From Lenisia limosa (Eukaryota > Breviatea), in the NCBI GenBank assembly GCA_001655205.1, contig LPNZ01006212.1, positions 1 to 42,043 of the forward strand: a DNA stretch of 42,043 nt, written 5' to 3'. This document shows positions 36,594-42,043 of the stretch, one piece after another; within the stretch, counting starts at the first letter, position 1, and each line of letters starts with the position of its first letter. A model generated the notes under the pieces. That model had not been told where the DNA came from and searched no databases. It saw only the letters and a list, made by a program, of their open reading frames with translations. The position numbers and the translations under genes are program-made.

Positions 36594-39500
36594 AAGGCCC
36601 CAGACATCCCGTCGCGGCATGCCCTCTCCAACAAGACGCTCAACCTGCGATGTTAATAATGCAACAAATGCGTAATGCCCTCAATCATTGAAATACGAGG
36701 AAATCGCATGACCTGCCAATGCCATCAGAAAATACCCCCCATCATACATGTCCGTGAGGCGTGACTTGCTCCCTTTCAATCTCAACTGATCGGCCGTCCA
36801 GGTGAGTGAACTCCCTTCGGAAACCAACAAGTGCCTGAAACAAATAAGAGAGGTATCGTGACCTTTGATAAAGAAAAAGATACTAGGAATATTACATGTG
36901 ATCTATTTTTGAAAATAAAATGTCAGCAATAAGATCTTTGATCAGCTGATCATGAATAAGACAGCACTAAATGCTCTTTGAGTTGTTCAAAATGAGATAA
37001 TCTCACATCCTGGTGAAGCGCCCATTTTCCCTCTAAAATGAGAGCCCAATATTAGGAATTTAACACTGAAATGGTCTAACCTCCAGAAGAGTGATGCTGA
37101 TTTTCATCTTCAACGTGTGGCCGTCCCTCTTGAAAATAGGGTGTGGTCTTGACTGGGGGGGGGGGGTGNNNNNNNNNNNNNNNNNNNNNNNNNNNNNNNN
37201 NNNNNNNNNNNNNNNNNNNNNNNNNNNNNNNNNNNNNNNNNNNNNNNNNNNNNNNNNNNNNNNNNNNNNNNNNNNNNNNNAACATTCATTTTTGTAGTGT
37301 CGCAATACAATGATACAATAATACATACATATAGCTGTCAATCTTGCATTGTTTTTCTGTTAAAATTCAGATCTATTTATCGATAAATCTCATATGATAA
37401 ATAATATGCATATATAATACTTTGGGATATAGTATTCATTATTTTGATACAAAAATTTCTTTATTCATCGCTATTGCCCCACTTGTATTTTAAAGATAAG
37501 ATCTCCTGGAGTAACATCAGGAGATTCATCGGCCTCGCGTTCGTATACCTGGGGAAGTCAAGTCAAGAATTAAATACATGGTGCCTCGAAGGTATATGAG
37601 ACAGGGGGGATCACGATTATAAGAGATATTATTGGATTATAGCATCATTATCATGTAGAAATGAGAAATAAAACAAGGTAGTTTCAAGCCGAAGCTGTCC
37701 ATACCATCGCTTCTAAGGGATATTGGATCATGGTTTAGCATGATTATGAACTGATTGTGGAGCCCAAAAAGACTGAATAAACAATCAAACCTCGAGATAT
37801 ATTCCAACACGGGGGAACCAACCATAGTTTCGCCGTCAGCCATGCCCTTCTCCACGAAGATAATAACTTCCTCTTCTTCCGTCACAAGCTAAGAAGGTGA
37901 AACAAAGCTGAAAATAGTAATCCAATCGAGCGTATCAAGGATACTGTTCCTTAAGAAGCTAAAGTGAACCTCTTTTTCCTAAAAGCGATCCAACACCCAC
38001 CTTGTGTCCGTGACACTGGTGGCAAGTTGAAGTAATGGTTTTGCCCTTTCCTCCACAACGGGGGCATGTTACCTGAGGAGAAGTAATTTTCCCAAGATCG
38101 TTGCTACAATATGTCCTACTTCAAATGATAAAATAAATTTCGAAACTAATTGCACAGAGCCCTAGTTTCCAGTATTGCATAACCAAAATTATCGTAAACG
38201 AAATACTTAAACTGCATTCACTTTTTGCAAAATGAGAATAGGCATAAAAGAAGAAAGGAGAACGCATTTCCATGTTCAAAAGATGTCCTTAAAACAGAAC
38301 CCCCCACCCACCTGGACCTGTTGCACAAAACCAGGAGCCAGCTGCTGCTTTCTGATGGTGTGGCCCTTGCCTCCACATGAAGGGCAGACTTTGACGTCGC
38401 CTTCATTGTAAATAGATGCGTACATCGAATTGTGCAAAACCCACGCATATTATCGATATGATATACAGTGACCGGGATAAGTCTTGACCAATTTACTATG
38501 TGATTCACTGATATCCCAAGGAAAATAAGTCAAGACTACAGGATCCCCTTCTTTTTATAAAATTATCTCTTCATAGAACCCCCCTCTCCTCACTCTCATT
38601 TTCAGCACCAGAACCACGACAATGAGGGCAGATTCTCTGAAAATAGTAAATTGGATCATAAATGGAAAAAACCCAAGCTGTAAATTGGAGAAAAAGATAT
38701 ACGTTATTCAAGTAAGTAAAACAAAACCACGAAGCACTCCATTTGAAAAGCGCCACAAAAAAGGGCCTACCCTCTTATTGACAGCAATAGTGGTCTCTTT
38801 GCCATTGTAAAGGTCAGCCAAGGTAACCTCCAGATCGATGGTCATTGAGGGGCCTTGCCTCTCACCTAACGGAGATTAGAAGACGACAAAGAGAAGAAAA
38901 AGTAACACAGAGAGAAAACAAAACCGCGTTAGGCTTCTATCGTCCCATAAAAGACAGAATAACTCGATAACTCCTCGAAAGTGTCGATGAAACCCGTCTT
39001 TTCATCCTGAACCCACAAACCTTGTTGTTGGAAGCCTCCGAATCCGAATCTAAATAGTCAGGAAATAAAAAAAGAGAGAGAAAAGTTGAAAGAAATGATG
39101 AACTTTGTAGCAAGAAAAAACTTACTCAACAAACAAATAAACAAAGGTCAAACAGTCCTCTTTGTTAATTAGTCAAATCTGGAGCAGGCAGATCATCATC
39201 AATATGAATTATTCCTCAGAACCACCCCCTCCCCCTCATTAAGAATTGAAGAGGAACAAAACAAAATACCCCCTCTTACGAAGAAAATATATCATTGAAG
39301 CCGCCACGTCTCTGCCCCTGTCCCTTTTGCTGTTTCAGCCCCTCCTCGCCGTGTGTGTCATACACTCGTCTCTTCTCCTGGTCAGAGAGAACCTCGTATG
39401 CTGGAGGGAGGTGAAGGAGATAATCTTGTCGTAGAAGGGTATATGCTGGAGACCAAGATGTGCATGATAGTCGAGAACATAATAAAGGGATGAAGAACAA

Positions 39501-40188
39501 TACGAATAGCTGAGAAAGAACAATACGATCAGATGAGAAAGAACACCAAGATGAGATGAGAAAGAACACCAAGATGCGAATGAGATGGGAAAGAACAACA
39601 AGATGAAATGAGAAAGAACAACAAGATAAAACAAAACGAATGAACAAAAGATCTGAGAAAGATGAAAAAGAACAACAAGAATAGCTGAAGATTAGTTGAA
39701 GTTGACAGAGAAAGAACAAGATTAGCTGAAGTTTAGCTTCAAGAGACAAGGTGAGAGAGCCACCAAAAAGCGAAACCTTTAATTGAATATCATAAAACTA
39801 AACAACTCTATCACAAAAAAGGAACATAGGAATAGTAGGTTCCCTAAGGCAGGAAGAAAATAATGACGCAAAGTGAAAATTTCAAAACCGGTATAAAAAG
39901 CATGGAATGGATTTAACACTGTCAATAACCTCCAAAAGATGGAAATATAGGTGGAAAGGAGCCAAACCAACCTTCAGCAATTTCAACAAACTTCTCTTTG
40001 GCATTTGGATCGTTACTTTTATCGGGATGATACTGTCTGGAGAGTTTTTTGAACTCTTTTTTGATCTCCTTCACATCTGCTTTCCGGGTAACTCCAAGGA
40101 TCTTGTAATAATCTTTCCCTGCCTCCGCAATCTCAAACAATGAGGAAAACAAGAATAGACAAAGGATGAAACAAGCTAAAACTTTCAT
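36594..40188 (-). CDS. ER-type J-protein co-chaperone (Scj1/ERdj3-like, type I DnaJ), 3' end in gap
   Basis: J-proteins deliver clients to Hsp70 and trigger its ATPase; a signal peptide points to partnership with BiP in the ER lumen. Exons: 39972-40188, 39280-39400, 39021-39049, 38771-38865, 38594-38636, 38312-38400, 38001-38072, 37823-37888, 37483-37548, 37081-37152, 36748-36834, 36594-36644 (cut by N). All phases close. The start ATG (40188-40186) gives a hydrophobic leader (residues 3-19), then GKDYYKILGV and HPD at 54-56. A short Gly/Gln-rich linker follows (QQKGQGQRRGG, FGFGGFQQQ). The zinc-binding region has CPHCRGSG, CPSCGGKG, CPRCGGKG and CHQCHGHK. Substrate-binding parts are EVIIFVEKGMADGETM, VYEREADESPDVTPGDL, HPIFKRDGHTLKMKISITLLE and EGMPRR. 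About 336 residues are visible; family members are near 350-380, so the missing tail could fit in the 81-base gap. No ER-retention signal is visible. Confidence 0.92.
38935..39005. repeat. Small hairpin element related to 30.0-30.2 kb
   Basis: It shares the aactcgataact core, flanking tcgatga and the outer ggcttct...aaaagaca / cccgtctttt arms with the element at 30022-30182. It lies in the 155-bp intron 38866-39020 and makes up almost half of it. Confidence 0.5.
39475..39740. repeat. Degenerate purine-rich repeat in J-protein intron 1
   Basis: Variants of gagaaagaacaacaagatga recur about ten times with irregular spacing. On the coding (minus) strand this is pyrimidine-rich (TTGTTCTTTCTC). 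The long minus-strand open frame here is a by-product of the repeat. Confidence 0.75.
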
Positions 40189-40858
40189 TTGTGTCTTCAC
40201 TAAAATGAAGTCGCCCTTTAGCAGTCACAGTCTTGCTATAATCCTACAGTCTGTCTTTTAACACGGTTTTTGGCAGTTTCTCCATTTATAAATTAATGGC
40301 GTATACGCGAGGTGGCGTATTTTATATCCAGGAATGCAGCATGCATGATGCATGAGCATTGTATCATATATATTGATTATGCATTTTTTTTTTGCTTGAG
40401 TTATAATATAAATGTTATAAATGTATTTACCCCCCCCCCCCTGGAAAAGATGACTGNNNNNNNNNNNNNNNNNNNNNNNNNNNNNNNNNNNNNNNNNNNN
40501 NNNNNNNNNNNGGGCAATGTATATGCCTTCAAGCTTGGCTAGTAACAGAGATATTATGTATGAACGCACTCGCCCAATTTCGACATTTTACAACAAAAGA
40601 ATAGACACAGAGGCTTGAGATTTCACAGTTTATTTCATCATAATTGCGGATACGTATACCTAGTTGGCTAAATATCATGACTTGCTACTTCCCTCATTTT
40701 GATACATTTTTTGCAGTAAAGTCTCTCTTGAAATTAGGATCATAATGATCACATATCTCATCACCTGTACCCATTTCCCAAAAATGGCCACCTACTTGCT
40801 AATTTGGACTATTTAAAGGACTTATATGTGACCATCCGCGTGACCGGCATAGCTGCAG
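40189..40858. other. Divergent intergenic region between the J-protein and ankyrin genes
   Basis: Should hold the J-protein promoter (minus) and possibly that of the ankyrin gene (plus), unless more 5' ankyrin exons exist. It contains a C11 run and an N gap (40457-40511). No motif clear enough to call a promoter. Confidence 0.5.
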
Positions 40859-42043
40859 TCTTCGGACAAGCCATTGAAGAGGATGACATCATTCAAGTGG
40901 TTACCTTACTGGTGAACAATAGTGGCCTTGTCAACCTGGCTGTTAAGGTGTGGGGGTATTATGTGTTGAAGGTGGGGGGGATTTATCGAGGATTTATCGA
41001 GGATTTATTCTTTTTTGGAACCGAAAGTGGAACACTATGAAATACTCACCGCATGCAGGGAACGTACCCGGTACATCGGGTAAAGTCCGTTGAAATGCTG
41101 CGTAAACTGGTCGAACATGGGGGCTCCGTCAACCAGGTCAACAGTCGTGTTTGTGGGTGTACAACTCAACAGTCGTGTTTGTGGGTGTACAACTCAACAG
41201 TCGTGTTTGTGGGTGTACAACTCAAGAGTCATGTTTGTGGGTGTTTTTTTTTGTGTTAACAGGTATAAATCCTTGAAATGTTGTAAGAAACGGAGTGGAA
41301 TATTGACTTTGCTTTATTAATAAGGCATTTCTATTCCTTGTCTCATTTTCCCTCATTTCCGTATATGGTTCTCCTAAGGTCACATAAACTAAGTGTATTT
41401 AATCACGTGCTGATTTCGTTTAGTCACATTGTAACACTGCTTCTTTTTGGTTATATTAAGCTCTCTTTCTTTGGTCTTATTCCTTTGTAGCACCCGGTGG
41501 AGTTTTTGTGATTAATTCCACATAATCTGATCTGCCTCTCCCTTCACAACTTAGGGGGAAAACCTGCTGCACGTTACAAGCAGTCGGGAGGTGGCCGAGT
41601 GTGCTCTTGGCTTCTGTGGTACACTGGTGTCAATACGCTCTTTGAGAGTGGGGGGGGGGGTCTTCAATTNNNNNNNNNNNNNNNNNNNNNNNNNNNNNNN
41701 NNNNNNNNNNNNNNNNNNNNNNNNNNNNNNNNNNNNNNNNNNNNNNNNNTAATCATTGAAGAATAGGCCTTCCTTGGAGCGATATGTCTTGGTAATTACT
41801 CTTTTGTCAGTTTTTGAAAAAGGAGTAAAAGGCAAAAGTGATGTGACTCACATTCAATCTGACGCGGCGTTCTAATTAACCCAGGGCGAGCTGCCGCTGC
41901 ATTCAGCCGCGCGAAGGAACAAAGCGGACCTGGTGTGGTTCCTAATGTGCCACTTGCCTCATACGTCAAGCTCCCCTGATGCCAATGTTGGAGGGGATCT
42001 GTCAGATCTCCCCCCCCCCTCTAGCACCCCGGTACTATTTCCC
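40859..42043 (+). CDS. Ankyrin-repeat protein, partial (4 exons, runs off the right edge)
   Basis: Ankyrin repeats are protein-binding helix-turn-helix units. Exons 40859-40947, 41059-41136, 41555-41647 and 41885 to the window end join in phase. They read AIEEDDIIQVVTLLVNN, then GTYPVHRVKSVEMLRKLVEH with GGSVNQ, then GENLLHVTSSREVAECALGF, then GELPLHSAARRNKADLVWFL. The G-x-x-P/L-LH and LVxxGxxVN positions of at least three repeats are visible. The last exon continues into a Ser/Pro-rich stretch and stays open to the end. The 5' start is not determined: the frame before 40859 is also open (DLYVTIRVTGIAA) back to about 40818. The partner and role are unknown. Confidence 0.8.
41139..41240 (+). 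repeat. 28-bp minisatellite, 3.5 units, starting at a splice donor
   Basis: The unit caacagtcgtgtttgtgggt followed by gtacaact begins at 41139, 41167, 41195 and 41223; the last copy is diverged and shorter. The array starts two bases inside the ankyrin intron 41137-41554, so the donor CAG|gtcaac overlaps the first unit. Confidence 0.92.
41648..41749. other. G run and N gap in an ankyrin intron
   Basis: The donor gtgggggggggg is followed after ten bases by 80 N (41670-41749). Similar homopolymer-plus-gap pairs occur at 14847, 32250, 32821, 36501, 37157 and 40431. Confidence 0.85.

Noticed and set aside
36098-36691. Plus-strand 197-codon frame between the J-protein and the oxidoreductase
   Set aside because: Part of its length is N, the tail is translated repeat and C run, no family is recognised, and it overlaps the last J-protein exon on the other strand.
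38010-38072. Separate zinc-finger gene from the CxxC motifs
   Set aside because: The motifs sit in phase within the J-protein exons and have the family's CxxCxGxG order.
39276-39749. 157-codon minus-strand frame with a Leu/Ser/Phe-rich N-terminus
   Set aside because: Only its last 40 codons are the J-protein exon 39280-39400; the rest is the degenerate repeat in intron 1.
41139-41240. CRISPR-like array
   Set aside because: Units are directly abutting 28-bp tandem copies without unique spacers, in a eukaryotic intron.

Overview
The window is eukaryotic nuclear DNA: AT-rich, intron-dense, full of repeats, and broken by runs of N that often sit beside G/C homopolymers. The organism cannot be named from the sequence. 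Very short introns and a divergent 18S rRNA fragment suggest a fast-evolving protist lineage.

Left part (1 to about 28 kb, + strand). One gene dominates: the central part of PRP8, the core protein of the spliceosome. I traced 32 exons from 937 to 27442, about 1,340 codons, and every exon junction keeps the reading frame. The 5' exons lie off the left edge. The last exon ends at a clean donor inside the RNase H-like domain, and no later PRP8 exon is visible. Its introns fall into two classes: 22 of 22-40 nt and 9 of 131-4,476 nt. Four of the tiny introns have GT...TG instead of GT...AG boundaries. All seven introns above 2 kb carry repeats, transposon relics or other foreign sequence. One holds an internal piece of the 18S rRNA gene and a tRNA-like Pol III unit.

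Right part (about 28.3 to 42 kb). The gene style changes: GC-richer exons, introns mostly 90-570 nt, canonical GT-AG, and often long poly-C tracts before the acceptor. Three genes lie on the - strand. They are a luminal-type J-protein co-chaperone (signal peptide, HPD, four CxxC motifs), an Old Yellow Enzyme family NADH:flavin oxidoreductase that is complete at 378 residues over 13 exons, and a 220-residue protein of unknown role with a macro-domain-like motif and a basic tail. On the + strand an ankyrin-repeat gene runs off the right edge. Several 10-N gaps are flanked by near-identical copies, which looks like uncollapsed haplotypes.

The genes do not form an operon or an obvious pathway. 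The best leads are the GT-TG micro-introns in the spliceosome's own core gene, the rRNA/tRNA debris in one PRP8 intron, and the abrupt change of gene style at 27.4-28.4 kb, which may be a misjoin or a rearrangement.
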